From Notospermus geniculatus (taxonomy: Eukaryota; Nemertea; Pilidiophora; Heteronemertea; Lineidae), in contig NMRB01001607.1 of the NCBI GenBank assembly GCA_002633025.1, positions 57,218-121,217 of the forward strand: DNA of 64,000 nt. Reading direction: 5' to 3'. Numbering within the stretch: position 1 is the first letter of the stretch; the number at the start of each line of letters is the position of its first letter. The notes beneath the pieces were generated by a model, which did no database searches, was not told the DNA's origin, and saw nothing but the letters and a program-made list of their open reading frames with translations. Of the stretch, positions 27,901-33,220 are shown piece by piece. The translations under genes and the position numbers were made by a program.

Positions 27901-30900
27901 CACGACTATTTGCGATTGACGTGCACTTCCGATTACAAGTCAAAATTATTCTGCCACAAAGTTATGGCATTCTGCAAACGTCTATCAAATCGTTTTTATC
28001 ATGGATGTCTACAGCGGAGTGCAATTCATTCTCGTAGTTGAAGCCGGAGTCAGAGTCGGAAAGGTGCTAAACCTCGCTAATAGAAAAGTTGCGCAGCTTT
28101 CCGACTCAGACTCCGGCTTCAACTCCCAGAATGAATTGCAGTCCGCTGTAGACATACTTGATAAAAACGATTTGATAGACGTTTGCAAATAGTAAAATGC
28201 CACAACTTTGTGGCAGAATAATTTTCGCTCGTAATCGGGAGTGCACGTTAATCGCAAATATTATAGTCGTGTTTCAAGTCGTAACGACTAGGATTACGAC
28301 TTCAGTATTCATTATTTATTCGCACTTCCGATTTATAAGGCCAAATTTTTCTGCCTTCAATTCATAGTGTTTGACGAATTGAAAACTTCTATCAAATAGT
28401 TTTTATCAAGGATGTCCTTAGCGGACTGCAATTCATTCTAGTAGCTAAAGCTGGAGTCGGAAAGGTGCTAAACCTCGCTAATAGAGAGGTTGCGCAGCTT
28501 TCCGACTCCGACTTCAACTACGAGAATAAATTGCAGTCCGCTATGGACATCCTTGATAAAAACGATTTGATAGAAGTTTTCAATTCGTCAAACACCATAA
28601 ATTGAAGGCAGAAAAATTAGGCCTTATTAATCGGAAGTGCAGATAAATAATGAATATTGAAGTCGTAATCCTAGTGGTTACGACTTTGAGACACAATGTA
28701 TGACGACTACGATATTTGCGATTTATGCGCACTTCCGATTCCGAGTCAAAATTATTCTGCCACAAAGTTTTACGATTTGCAAACGTCTATCAAATCGTTA
28801 TTTAGTGAGGTTTTGCAAGTGCCCGGTTAGGCCCCACGACGACGTTTATATATTGTGTGGGTATACCCAAACAATAGATAAACGTTGTCGTATGGCCTAA
28901 CCGGGCGCTTGCGAAACCTCACTAATATCAAGGATGTCTACAGCGGACTGCAATTCATTCTCGTAGCTGAAGCTGGAGTCGGAAAGGTGCTAAACCTCGC
29001 TAATGGTCCATATGCATAAAGAAAAGCAAATGCTTTTTACTTGAAAATTGAAGCAATTACTTCCATCAGTATGCATAAAACCCAAAGTAAATGCTTTTAC
29101 TAAAAAAGCAGTTGCTAATAGAAAAAGCTGTTACTATTTACTTGTTCCTTTCTAGCAAATGCTAGAATTCATATGCATAATACTGAGCAATTCTCCAACT
29201 GTAGAACCTTTGGTAAACAAGCAAATGCTTGTCAAGTATGAGCATTTGCTTTGAAGTAGAAGTAAAAGATTATGCAGATGAAACCAAGTAATTGCTTTTA
29301 CTTTTACTTTTGGCTTCAAGCAACTACTTTTACTTTTTGCTTTTGCTAGAAGTAAATGCTTCATTTTTATGCATATGGCCCATTGTCCTAATCTCGACCA
29401 GCCACACTGAATCATATGCCTCATGGAAATGCGTGACAATCATGCACGCTTTTCTTTCAGAGAAAACAAACTGAGAAAATCATGTGTAAATCGTTAACGT
29501 GCGAATTGGGTCAAAAAGTGACCCAGGTGCAGAACGTCGGAGCAGAGGACGGAACCCCATGCGGCGACAAAATGGTGAGTAACGCCAGACGCCATTTTGG
29601 AGCGGGGTTCTTGGCAACCTCGTCCCAGGGGTATAGTTCGCTCAGAAAACCTCGGACCACTCGCTCACTAACCCCTGGAACCAGCTTCGGTTGTTAGACC
29701 AGGAACATTCGTCTAAGTATAGGTGGCAGCACGAGTCAAAATAATCTATTTGAAATACTTACTTGTGCTTTTTAAAATTCTTTTTACAAAAAATTCTCAA
29801 ACCTGGATATACATGTAGATAACCTTTTGGTTTGATCCAAAATATTTTGAAAATTTCTTTGGTTATATTCTTGGGTATATTTGACGGTTTCCCGTCAACC
29901 AATCAAATGCGTTAAATCGAAAGCTGATTCCAGGGGTTAGTGACGCGACCACCATATTGTCAGAAAGCGAATGACCCCTGGGAACGAGGTTGGGTTCTTG
30001 GTTGTGTCAACCAAACCCGCTGCATTCAGAAAGAGGCTAATGCATTATCCATTTGAAACATACGCACGAGATACCAAGGTATTTTAGAATCCCGAATGAA
30101 ACACCTGATGCCGTCTATTGGTGATACTTTGAGGATCGCATCAACTGTAGCCGTTTCAGAGCGCGGGCAACGCAGTGGGAACCGGCAGCGGTTTGAAACT
30201 GCGGAGGGACTTTATGTTAGTAGGCCTACATGCACGGACGTGATCAGATTAAAATCTATCGATTTTATTTCCAGTGGTGTCAAAGTGGAGAATGTACGTA
30301 CAGTGAAGATGCCCCATCCAATCCAGGTGAGAGCTTGAGATTTTGCGGATCGGTTATTCCGTGACCAGTGTAAAGGCCCGTTTCCACTAGAGCGTTTTTG
30401 CGCGGCGCATGACGCCGCGTTTTTGCGAGCGGAAATCCGCTGAGAATGCTGTAATGGATATCCCTTTATCCCTTTCCACTTGAGCGGGACGGTGAAAACG
30501 ATCGAAAATTGCGCAACGGAGACCGCCGGCGGACAAAAGCCGATTGCTCGAATAGCATTCAAAGCGTATTTCGCGGCGTACTTCTGTACATTCCGAGCTG
30601 TATTCGGTGCACGGTGTATGGTGTATGAAACGCCCTAATGGAAACCCCTCCAGAAAATGACCACCGCTGCGATATCCGTCGCGCAAAAACGCGTCGCTTT
30701 TCCGCAAGCGAAAACACGCTCTAGTGGAAACGGGCCTTAAAGGCCCGTCTCCACAGAAGCGGTAGCGTGAGCGTTTTGACAGGCCCGTTTCCACATCGTT
30801 TCACGCTGCGTGATGCGTCAAAACTTTTGTTATTTTCCGCCGCTCTGCTTCCAAACAATGGGCGAAGCGTAAAAACGCGGCGTAAAACGCTTATGTGGAA

Positions 30901-31164
30901 ACGGGCCTTAAGCGAGGCTTATGTAAAAGCGGTCTAAGCGGTTGCAGTCGAGGTAATTTATGCCGACAAAGAGTGGGGCACGTAACATTGATTTTTTTTC
31001 TTTCAACAGGCTCTTGCGTATACGGCGACAGCCGACTGATACCATGTGAGACGTTCGCCGCGATCAACCAGTGTGGAATTACGGTCGTGATCATGACACC
31101 AGCCGGCGAAGCAGAGACAGTCATTTTATCGGAACTTTGCTGTGGATCTTGCAAATCTAAGTAA
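854..31164 (+). CDS. M12B (reprolysin/ADAMTS-like) secreted zinc metalloprotease with three tandem Cys-rich modules; 5' end missing
   Basis: Joined exons: 854-937, 2312-2366, 2866-2943, 5523-5665, 7990-8042, 9183-9294, 10551-10718, 11475-11607, 14702-14812, 16126-16177, 17566-about 17630, 19202-19268, 20062-20135, 23397-23508, 27403-27479, 29461-29574, 30275-30326, 31010-31164 (about 568 residues). The first seven exons make a catalytic domain: the opening strand YGVEVAMF, then HDHGMLLTG, then HELGH followed after the intron by LGARHD, so the full HExxHxxGxxHD zinc site is present, then a FIM Met-turn. Three modules follow, each with six cysteines in the order QC, xC, xC, CG, WC, xC, which I relate to the ADAMTS cysteine-rich type. 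A Thr/Pro linker (TDTPYP repeated) separates modules 2 and 3. The protein ends in CCGSCKSK. No thrombospondin type 1 repeat is seen. Phases match at all junctions but one (exon 11 donor uncertain). The propeptide and signal peptide must lie left of the window. In this family the enzyme cleaves extracellular proteins; the substrate here is unknown. Confidence 0.88.
1200..1588. mobile_element. TTAA-bounded foldback element, family TTAAAGCGAATGGCTCG
   Basis: Inverted ends TTAAAGCGAATGGCTCGCGG about 390 bp apart. A near-complete copy is at 31242-31619 (opposite orientation) and a partial copy at 17359-17545. TTAA at both edges suggests a piggyBac-type nonautonomous element. It lies in protease intron 1. 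Confidence 0.8.
1624..2250. mobile_element. Element made of GTTAACT microrepeats with 17-bp inverted ends
   Basis: The ends CATTGGGTGAGGTCAAA and its complement enclose irregular arrays of GTTAACT/AGTTAAC. A partial relative is at 15523-15625. Confidence 0.7.
2312..2366 (+). CDS. Protease exon 2
   Basis: TTTTGTTACAG acceptor and GTAAGT donor. It encodes HDGDEQKIRNHLSHLING, the helix after the first strand. It enters with one base that completes a GAC codon with exon 1 and leaves in phase 0. Confidence 0.8.
2459..2729. mobile_element. Long palindrome in protease intron 2
   Basis: Arms share CTCCCGCAGCCGTACAGTTC in both orientations around GAATTAGACTTC. The outer arms are TGAACGAATACACT and its complement. 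No coding sequence. Confidence 0.8.
2866..2943 (+). CDS. Protease exon 3
   Basis: TGTTTTAG acceptor and GTGAGT donor, phase 0 to 0. It encodes the ING-M..Y segment and the strand SIYVRLVAVYYQA typical of M12B catalytic domains. A competing inner donor (GTAAGG at 2914) would remove the strand and is less likely. Confidence 0.78.
3515..3600 (-). repeat. tRNA-derived SINE fragment
   Basis: On the minus strand it has a B-box-like GGTTCGAATC preceded by an A-box-like region. No tRNA fold can be closed. Confidence 0.4.
4040..4171. mobile_element. Foldback element with TAGGGAGTTTTCGCAA ends
   Basis: Arms of about 35 bp (GGGAGTTTTCGCAAAGCCCC...) around a 60-bp centre. It shares its terminal 16 bp with the elements at 13985, 28801, 32295 and 33418, but its interior differs. 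Confidence 0.8.
4189..4289. mobile_element. Short palindrome (AACGCCGGTTAAC arms)
   Basis: Arms AAAACGCCGGTTAAC and complement, with GTATAC-rich ends, directly next to the previous element. Confidence 0.6.
4344..4577 (+). pseudogene. Non-LTR (LINE) reverse-transcriptase C-terminal remnant
   Basis: The frame reads ARNLGVLFDNQFSFRQHI, HIRNIGKIRKYLS and LVTSRLDFCNSLL, the usual end of jockey/CR1-type reverse transcriptases. It is cut at the right by an undetermined base (4575) and a different repeat. No endonuclease or catalytic YxDD is present. Confidence 0.8.
4585..4855 (-). repeat. AGCTCACC-family repeat, fragment
   Basis: Contains TTCCGCCACCTGGTGGCCAA, a (GAC)n microsatellite (about 4768-4815) and ends GGTGAGCTAAAA. 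Same family as 6845-7840, 12948-13672, 16196-17213, 58505-58738 and 63461-63560. Confidence 0.75.
5007..5389. mobile_element. TTAA-bounded foldback element (GCTGCGTTTAGCTGACACGC)
   Basis: 383 bp with inverted ends of about 60 bp and TTAA at each edge. Truncated relatives are at 10370-10473 and 21692-21834. Confidence 0.85.
5523..5665 (+). CDS. Protease exon 4 (LLTG strand)
   Basis: The acceptor GATTTGTTTCAG matches the phase of exon 3, which settles the start. The open frame upstream (5439-5522) is not needed. It encodes an acidic loop, then LKRFALWRL and HDHGMLLTG, the conserved strand before the zinc helix. The GTAAGT donor is in phase 2. Confidence 0.85.
5743..6384. mobile_element. Inner element with AGCTGACGTGAACGAAC ends
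   Basis: Arms of about 135 bp (5745-5880, 6245-6383) with TTAA at the edges. A second copy enters the window at 63747 and runs to its end; a decayed remnant is at 58436-58515. Confidence 0.8.
6117..6190 (+). repeat. tRNA-like segment (SINE-type)
   Basis: A-box-like GGCCGAATGGATAGAGTGG and B-box GGTTCGAATCC are correctly spaced, but the acceptor stem does not pair. The same segment lies inverted at 63950-64000. A second tRNA-like stretch is on the minus strand at about 5945-6025. Confidence 0.6.
6423..6562. mobile_element. Near-perfect 140-bp palindrome
   Basis: Arms of about 52 bp (CCCGTATGCACAGACG... and complement). The centre TTTGTATTCTACCCTGCAAA is shared with the elements at 34252 and 46520. 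Confidence 0.85.
6845..7840 (+). repeat. AGCTCACC-family repeat, long copy
   Basis: Contains (GTC)n, CCCTAGGTCAGATGACCTA, a repeated GCCGCCAGGTGGC block (at least four units of about 150 bp) and ends near CACATGGTCCATGGACCATTT. Protease intron 4. Confidence 0.8.
7990..8042 (+). CDS. Protease exon 5 (53-bp micro-exon)
   Basis: CTCTTTTTCAG acceptor and GTACG donor. One leading base completes Gly with exon 4, and one trailing base starts Gly with exon 6. It encodes YNIYGLTKEGQKVPTVLG, placed where related enzymes have the G-x-D/N-x-Y to LG(M/x) segment. It is too short to stand out as an open frame; phase agreement on both sides supports it. Confidence 0.8.
8745..8880 (+). repeat. Degenerate repeat with ATATCGACGTGTGG boxes
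   Basis: Five or more boxes of (T)ATCGACGTGTGG and variants, spaced 20-30 bp in an AT-rich setting, in protease intron 5. Confidence 0.6.
8952..9152. mobile_element. 200-bp palindrome just upstream of the zinc-site exon
   Basis: Arms of about 95 bp (TACATGTACAGTCTTGTTCG... and complement) around TGCATATATGCA. It ends about 30 bp before exon 6. Confidence 0.85.
9183..9294 (+). CDS. Protease exon 6 (HELGH zinc-binding helix)
   Basis: TTTACCAG acceptor and GTGAGT donor, phase 2 at the end. It encodes MATEGDICLQLSVVVES and then TTAAHELGH, giving the first two zinc-binding His residues and the catalytic Glu. The last codon (AA plus T of the next exon) becomes Asn, so the helix reads HELGHN. Confidence 0.9.
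9334..9432. mobile_element. Left end of a 400-bp foldback element (TAGGGAGGTTTCGCAAATCTG)
   Basis: It matches the left arm of 32295-32692 and then stops. The right arm is absent. Confidence 0.7.
10370..10473. mobile_element. Truncated relative of the 5007-5389 element
   Basis: Shares GATGAAGGGAAATGGCTTGG and GTTCCGTTTCCGCGATCCGC. It ends about 80 bp upstream of protease exon 7. Confidence 0.7.
10551..10718 (+). CDS. Protease exon 7 (third zinc ligand and Met-turn)
   Basis: CGCTTTTCAG acceptor and GTAAGA donor. It begins with the base that completes Asn and continues LGARHD, supplying the third zinc His. The Met-turn (CPPSDDFIM) and YKFSSCSTESIKK follow, the usual end of the catalytic domain. 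A Tc-rich foldback remnant (10370-10473) lies directly upstream. Confidence 0.9.
10775..11290. repeat. Inverted pair of TTTCGCCCATTCCC minisatellite arrays
   Basis: The left arm (about 10785-11045) is a degenerate 15-16 bp repeat of ATTTCGCCC(A/T).. type. The right arm (about 11060-11285) is the same repeat in reverse (GGGCGAAATGG). Loop of about 15 bp. Open frames across it are artefacts. Confidence 0.85.
11475..11607 (+). CDS. Protease exon 8 (module 1, part a)
   Basis: The ATTCCAG acceptor inside a longer open stretch gives the matching phase. It encodes AGKNCLTD, ending the catalytic domain, and then GPDQQCEQFAGTGFRYLK, the first cysteine of module 1. The GTAGGC donor is in phase 0. Confidence 0.85.
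11645..12420 (+). repeat. GTGCCAATGGCAC repeat, copy 1
   Basis: Begins AATAGTGCCAATGGCACTG and ends CTTGCGGCCAAGCGGGCTAA. Contains GGCCCCCTAGTGGCAAAGTC twice and a run of GTACCGCC. Further copies at 26310-27058 and, reversed, 58805-59616. Each copy is about 750-810 bp. Confidence 0.85.
12467..12640. mobile_element. Palindrome with TCAATGGATTTT and GCGGCGAACTC arms
   Basis: Arms AAGGTCC(T/C)TTCACACCAAAACCGC and complement around about 50 bp. Confidence 0.75.
12948..13672 (-). repeat. AGCTCACC-family repeat, reversed copy with assembly mark
   Basis: Begins AAATGGTCCATGGACCATGTG and ends GGTGAGCTAAAA. A single undetermined base at 13438 marks a join to a different sequence. Confidence 0.75.
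13985..14107. mobile_element. TAGGGAGGTTTCGCAAGCGCCCGG palindrome, copy 1
   Basis: Arms of about 50 bp around TGTTTGGGTATACC. Copies at 28801-28924 and 33418-33546 are about 95% alike by eye. Protease intron 8. Confidence 0.9.
14240..14626. mobile_element. 400-bp foldback element, diverged left arm
   Basis: The right arm has CGTACTTCGTGTTTCGTCAG and GCGAAACCTCGCTAA, as in 32295-32692; the left end has decayed. It ends about 75 bp before protease exon 9. Confidence 0.75.
14702..14812 (+). CDS. Protease exon 9 (module 1, part b)
   Basis: TCTAATTTCAG acceptor and GTAATG donor, phase 0 to 0, 37 codons. It carries IICKNLYC and SCGDKK, cysteines two to four of the module. Confidence 0.85.
15400..15465. 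repeat. Poly-G / poly-C tract with undetermined base
   Basis: G and then C homopolymers around N at 15448, probably an unresolved low-complexity gap. Confidence 0.7.
16126..16177 (+). CDS. Protease exon 10 (module 1, part c)
   Basis: CAATTACAG acceptor and GTAAGG donor, phase 0 to 1. It encodes WCVYGDCVHDDAAPSMR, cysteines five and six. It is 52 bp, the same length as exon 17, its counterpart in module 3. Confidence 0.85.
16196..17213 (+). repeat. AGCTCACC-family repeat, copy disrupted by a foldback
   Basis: From TTTAGCTCACCTGTGAGCT to GAGCACATGGTCCATGGACC. Interrupted at 16651-16786. Confidence 0.8.
16651..16786. mobile_element. Palindrome with TAGGGACTTCCGGCAAAGC ends
   Basis: Arms of about 60 bp, inserted in the surrounding repeat where other copies read CCAATATGGCCGCC. 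Here CCAATATT is followed by the element and then ATTGCCGCC, consistent with a short target duplication. Confidence 0.85.
17566..17630 (+). CDS. Protease exon 11 (module 2, part a); right edge uncertain
   Basis: The acceptor TCTCAATTCAG fits the phase-1 end of exon 10. It encodes YGLDAQCSHLFGTGHRY, clearly parallel to exon 8 (QCEQFAGTGFRY). The next exon needs phase 0. Candidate phase-0 donors are at 17631 (GTCGGG), 17640 (GTTCGT) and 17664 (GTACCA); none is strong. Confidence 0.7.
17791..18170. mobile_element. GGGCCGTATGCATAAA foldback element, copy 1
   Basis: About 380 bp, palindromic throughout, built of AGCAAATGCTT and AGTAATTGCTT words. More copies at 20167-20283 plus 21963-22219 (split), 22237-22652, 24113-24317 plus 24780-24975 (split), 25579-25955, 26098-26305 plus 27059-27222 (split) and 29004-29382. 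Confidence 0.9.
19202..19268 (+). CDS. Protease exon 12 (module 2, part b1)
   Basis: CCTTTTTCAG acceptor (an alternative TTCTGCAG, starting at 19211, keeps the same frame) and GTGAGA donor, phase 1. It encodes GVTKESMCSVLKCSKDRGK, cysteines two and three of module 2. Modules 1 and 3 hold this part in a single exon. Confidence 0.78.
19746..19994. mobile_element. Foldback with AGTGTAACCACGGCTA ends
   Basis: The ends TAGCCCTTGTTACACTACAT and ATGTAGTGTAACCACGGCTA enclose AACCCGGGTT blocks. A relative is at 55021-55407. It lies in the extra intron of protease module 2. Confidence 0.75.
20062..20135 (+). CDS. Protease exon 13 (module 2, part b2)
   Basis: ACTTTTTGCAG acceptor and GTAGGC donor. Two leading bases complete Ile with exon 12. 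It encodes a Gly-rich stretch ending GTPCGNNK, the fourth cysteine. Phase 0 end, as in the other modules. Confidence 0.8.
20285..21962. mobile_element. 1.7-kb insertion splitting a GGGCCGTATGCATAAA element
   Basis: The two halves of the host element lie at 20167-20283 and 21963-22219. The insert has AGATTCGTCTCC near its left end and GGAGACGAATCTA near its right end, and contains a GGGTAC..TATAGTACCC palindrome. No convincing open frame. Confidence 0.6.
22237..22652. mobile_element. GGGCCGTATGCATAAA element, intact copy
   Basis: Begins GGGCCGTTTGCATAAA and ends TTTATGCATATGGACCAA, with the typical TTTACTT/AAGTAAA interior. It lies back to back with the previous copy. Confidence 0.85.
22679..23074. 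mobile_element. 396-bp palindrome (AAAGGGAGACATGCGAAAAA ends)
   Basis: Arms of about 170 bp match almost base for base, including GGCCCCTGGAGAACTATCAG and its complement. Confidence 0.9.
23118..23242. mobile_element. CCATGTTCCCGAAGCCGTCG palindrome, copy 1
   Basis: Arms of about 50 bp. A second copy is at 59671-59790 with the same centre (TTTTCCAGTTTTAACGACAT). Confidence 0.85.
23397..23508 (+). CDS. Protease exon 14 (module 2, part c, plus Thr/Pro linker)
   Basis: ATTTTTTCAG acceptor and GTACGT donor, phase 0 to 1. It encodes WCINGECIEK, then a TDTPYP repeat and PTPTEPPFRPTEG, a likely O-glycosylated hinge between modules 2 and 3. Confidence 0.87.
23546..24112. mobile_element. GGGTGATATGAATAAAAA foldback element with inner palindrome
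   Basis: The ends TGGGTGGTATGAATAAAAAT and ATTTTTATTCATATCACCCA. A second palindrome of AAAGAGTTAAAGTAACTCCT words (23930-24078) is inserted inside. Simpler copies at 25005-25387 and, short, 36424-36540. Confidence 0.85.
25005..25387. mobile_element. GGGTGATATGAATAAAAA element, intact copy
   Basis: About 380 bp with full-length arms (CTAGTAGTTACTAG, AAGTAATTACTT words). No coding sequence. Confidence 0.85.
25579..25955. mobile_element. GGGCCGTATGCATAAA element, copy
   Basis: From GGGCCGTATGCATAAAAATG to TTTATGCATATGGACCAA. Confidence 0.85.
26310..27058 (+). repeat. GTGCCAATGGCAC repeat, copy 2, inside a GGGCCGTATGCATAAA element
   Basis: Starts AATAGTGCCAATGGCACTG and ends TGGCCAAGCGGGCTAA. 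The two halves of the split host flank it, which gives the order of insertion. Confidence 0.85.
27403..27479 (+). CDS. Protease exon 15 (module 3, part a)
   Basis: AAATTTTCAG acceptor and GTATGA donor, phase 1 to 0. It encodes GRPPSKPAAGIDDQCKKYVP, holding the first cysteine of module 3. Confidence 0.85.
27695..28998. repeat. Palindromic array (CAGCTTTCCGACTCCGACTTC units)
   Basis: Three units of about 390-500 bp in alternating orientation (boundaries near 28075 and 28480), joined by TGCTAAACCTCGCTAATAG. A palindrome (28801-28924) is inserted in the third. A fourth unit is at 31648-32042. Confidence 0.8.
28801..28924. mobile_element. TAGGGAGGTTTCGCAAGCGCCCGG palindrome, copy 2
   Basis: Ends TAGTGAGGTTTTGCAAGTGC and GCGCTTGCGAAACCTCACTA, inserted in the satellite-like array. 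Confidence 0.88.
29004..29382. mobile_element. GGGCCGTATGCATAAA element, copy
   Basis: From GGTCCATATGCATAAAG to CTTCATTTTTATGCATATGGCCC. It ends about 80 bp before protease exon 16. Confidence 0.85.
29461..29574 (+). CDS. Protease exon 16 (module 3, part b)
   Basis: TTTTCTTTCAG acceptor and GTGAGT donor, phase 0 to 0, 38 codons. It contains IMCKSLTC and GTPCGDKM, matching exon 9 in layout. Confidence 0.87.
30275..30326 (+). CDS. Protease exon 17 (module 3, part c)
   Basis: TTATTTCCAG acceptor and GTGAGA donor, phase 0 to 1, 52 bp. It encodes WCQSGECTYSEDAPSNP. Confidence 0.85.
30372..30912. mobile_element. Two adjacent AAGGCCCGTTTCCAC foldback elements
   Basis: 30372-30741 and 30742-30912 each begin AAAGGCCCGT and end ACGGGCCTTAA. 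The second has ACGCTGCGTGATGCGTC words also seen at 56403-58060. Confidence 0.8.
31010..31164 (+). CDS. Protease terminal exon 18
   Basis: TTTCAACAG acceptor, phase 1 in, TAA stop at 31162-31164. It encodes SCVYGDSRLIPCETF, a hydrophobic stretch and ELCCGSCKSK. The C..C..C..CC.SC pattern resembles short C-terminal Cys-rich tails of secreted proteins. I do not assign a domain name. Confidence 0.85.
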
Positions 31165-31182
31165 ATGTACATGTGAAGGTAA

Positions 31183-31188
31183 AATAAA
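31183..31188 (+). terminator. Polyadenylation signal of the protease gene
   Basis: AATAAA 19 nt after the stop codon. The close spacing predicts a very short 3' UTR. Confidence 0.5.
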
Positions 31189-31241
31189 GCGTTGGCATCA
31201 GATACACAAACAAGTTATTCAGGAGGTTTGTTCTTGCAGTA

Positions 31242-31619
31242 TTTAAAGCGAATGGCTCGCGTGGTTTTGGTGGTACCTCCCATAGAGAGTGAACCTAGTC
31301 TCCAGGCAAAGCCATGCTCCAGTCATAGGCAAAACCTGTGCAAATATGCGAACGTGCACCTGGGGACGAGGTTCCATTAAAAATTTGTTAAAATGGGTTA
31401 ATGACATTTTCAAATTCAGTCGGTCAAAATCTACATTTTGTACTTTTCACATTGATTTCGAAGCGGCAGATTTTGCAGAATACGCCTCCGAAGTTTGGCT
31501 GTCTAATGCATTTCGCATTAAACTAAAATCCTTCTTTCGCCTTTTTCTCAAAACGGCGCTTGATTTGAGGACATGTCAACAAACAACTGTCAACAAACCC
31601 CGCGAGCCATTCGCTTTAA
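31242..31619. mobile_element. Second copy of the TTAAAGCGAATGGCTCG element
   Basis: Same ends and TTAA edges, inverted relative to 1200-1588. It lies just past the protease poly(A) signal. The 150-residue open frame across it is repeat sequence, not a gene. Confidence 0.8.
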
Positions 31620-31647
31620 GAACGAGTGTCTGCTTAACTCACTACAG

Positions 31648-32042
31648 AGGATGCGCAGCTTTCCGACTCGGACTCCGACTTCAACTTACGAGAATGAATT
31701 GCAGTCCGCTGTGGACATCCTTGATAAAAACGATGTGGTAGAAGTTTTCAATTCGTCAAACACCATAAATTGAAGGCAGAAAAAATCGGCCTAATAAATC
31801 GGAAGTGCGGATAAATAATGAATATTGAAGTCGTAATCCTAGTCGTTACGACTTTGAGACACGACTATGACGACTACGATATTTGCGATTTATGCGCACT
31901 TCTGATTACGAGTCAAAATCATTCTGCCACAAAGTTATGGCATTTTACGATTTGCAAACGTCTATCAAATCGTTTTTATCAAGGATGTCCACAGCGGACT
32001 GCAATTCACTCTCGTAGTTGAAGTCGGAGTCAGACAGCTGTG
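31648..32042. repeat. Isolated unit of the CAGCTTTCCGACTCCGAC array
   Basis: Begins GAGGATGCGCAGCTTTCC and ends with its complement. Same interior as the array at 27695-28998. Confidence 0.8.
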
Positions 32043-32294
32043 CATCCTCTCTTCTCCGCTTGCCGAGTTTTTTCTCGTGTGACACAAGCTACTGCAATCT
32101 GAAGAGGTCGCCACCATCGTTCCTCGGCTAACACCTCTGAAAACGGCTCAACCCAGCGCAAGATTCTTGTGCTCATCATGCTTATCGATTTTACCAGTTA
32201 TTATGATAAAGTAATTATACCAAAAATTAAAACTTGTTCCAGTATTTGTAAATATACTACTATTTTAATATTCAGTTGGGTATTCAATATTTTA

Positions 32295-32692
32295 TTAGGG
32301 AGTTTTCGCAAATCTGACGAAAAACGAAGTACGAAATACGAAATTGGACGTCATATCCATGACGTAATGTATTTCAGGAAATGGTTGGTACCACAAATGT
32401 CCCTCCTGCCAGTGCGTCTTTTAGCATGTCATGTAAGATCGAAAGAGTTGTGGCGCATCTTGAATTTTTAAATTTCCAATTCGTATAAACGAAGTGGAAA
32501 CGAAAGATAAATTTCAAAGTTTAATATACACCGTACTTCTGTCGTTCTAACGTCATACGCTAAAAGACGCTCTTGCAGCAGGCGATATTTGTGGTACCAG
32601 CCATTTCCTGAAATACATTACGTCATGGATATGACGTCCAATTTCGTATTTCGTACTTCGTTTTTCGTCAGATTTGCGAAAACTCCCTATTA
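32295..32692. mobile_element. Intact 398-bp foldback element (TAGGGAGTTTTCGCAAATCTG)
   Basis: Arms of about 130 bp with CGAAGTACGAAATACGAAATTGG. It sits between the convergent ends of the protease and DDB2 genes. Partial copies at 9334 and 14240. Confidence 0.9.
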
Positions 32693-32758
32693 ATTATTAA
32701 GGAACAAAGTACGAAGACTGGTACGAAGTGATTTAGGCTATCATGATTATGAACGAAC

Positions 32759-32764
32759 TTTATT
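32759..32764 (-). terminator. DDB2: Polyadenylation signal of DDB2
   Basis: AATAAA on the minus strand about 225 nt beyond the stop. A foldback element (32295-32692) lies just past it, between the convergent DDB2 and protease genes. Confidence 0.45.
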
Positions 32765-32987
32765 TCATGAATAGAGTTATAACAAACCATACATGCAGTA
32801 AGAAATCATGCAATAGGGATCATGACGAGGTCTTGGGTGAAAGAAAACTACAGCTCCAGGATGAACCTTGACTGGAATCCACCCGAGGAAGAGTACACCT
32901 TACACATCATGATACCAAGTATCCCCGAGATACATGTAAATGCAAATTTGTAAAATTTGTTCCAAAAAGTTCTCACAAGATATTCCT

Positions 32988-33220
32988 TCACATCTTTTTC
33001 TTTGATTTATTCTTCAACTTCATCTTCAACTTTCCCACATCGTCATCGTCATCATCATTTTGACCTTTCTTCTTCCGCTGCCTTGGCTGTGACCTTGACC
33101 CTGTAGAACGACCTTGACCTCCAGTTTTGTTCCTTCCATGTTCTTCCTTGAATTTTTGGAGCAGTTCCTCCTGCTTCTCTGCTGCATGTTCCTTCCTCGT
33201 CCACAGTAAAATGCTGTAAC
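32988..33220 (-). CDS. DDB2: DDB2 terminal exon 9
   Basis: TTTCTTCTAG acceptor, TGA stop at 32988-32990. It encodes [15 protein letters not shown], a long Lys/Gln/Arg tail and a DDDDDD run. The tail is longer than in human DDB2. The intron before it is about 3.4 kb and full of transposons. Confidence 0.9.

Noticed and set aside
31289-31741. 150-residue open frame on the plus strand
   Set aside because: Covers a TTAA-bounded foldback and part of a satellite-like unit; related copies elsewhere are not open.
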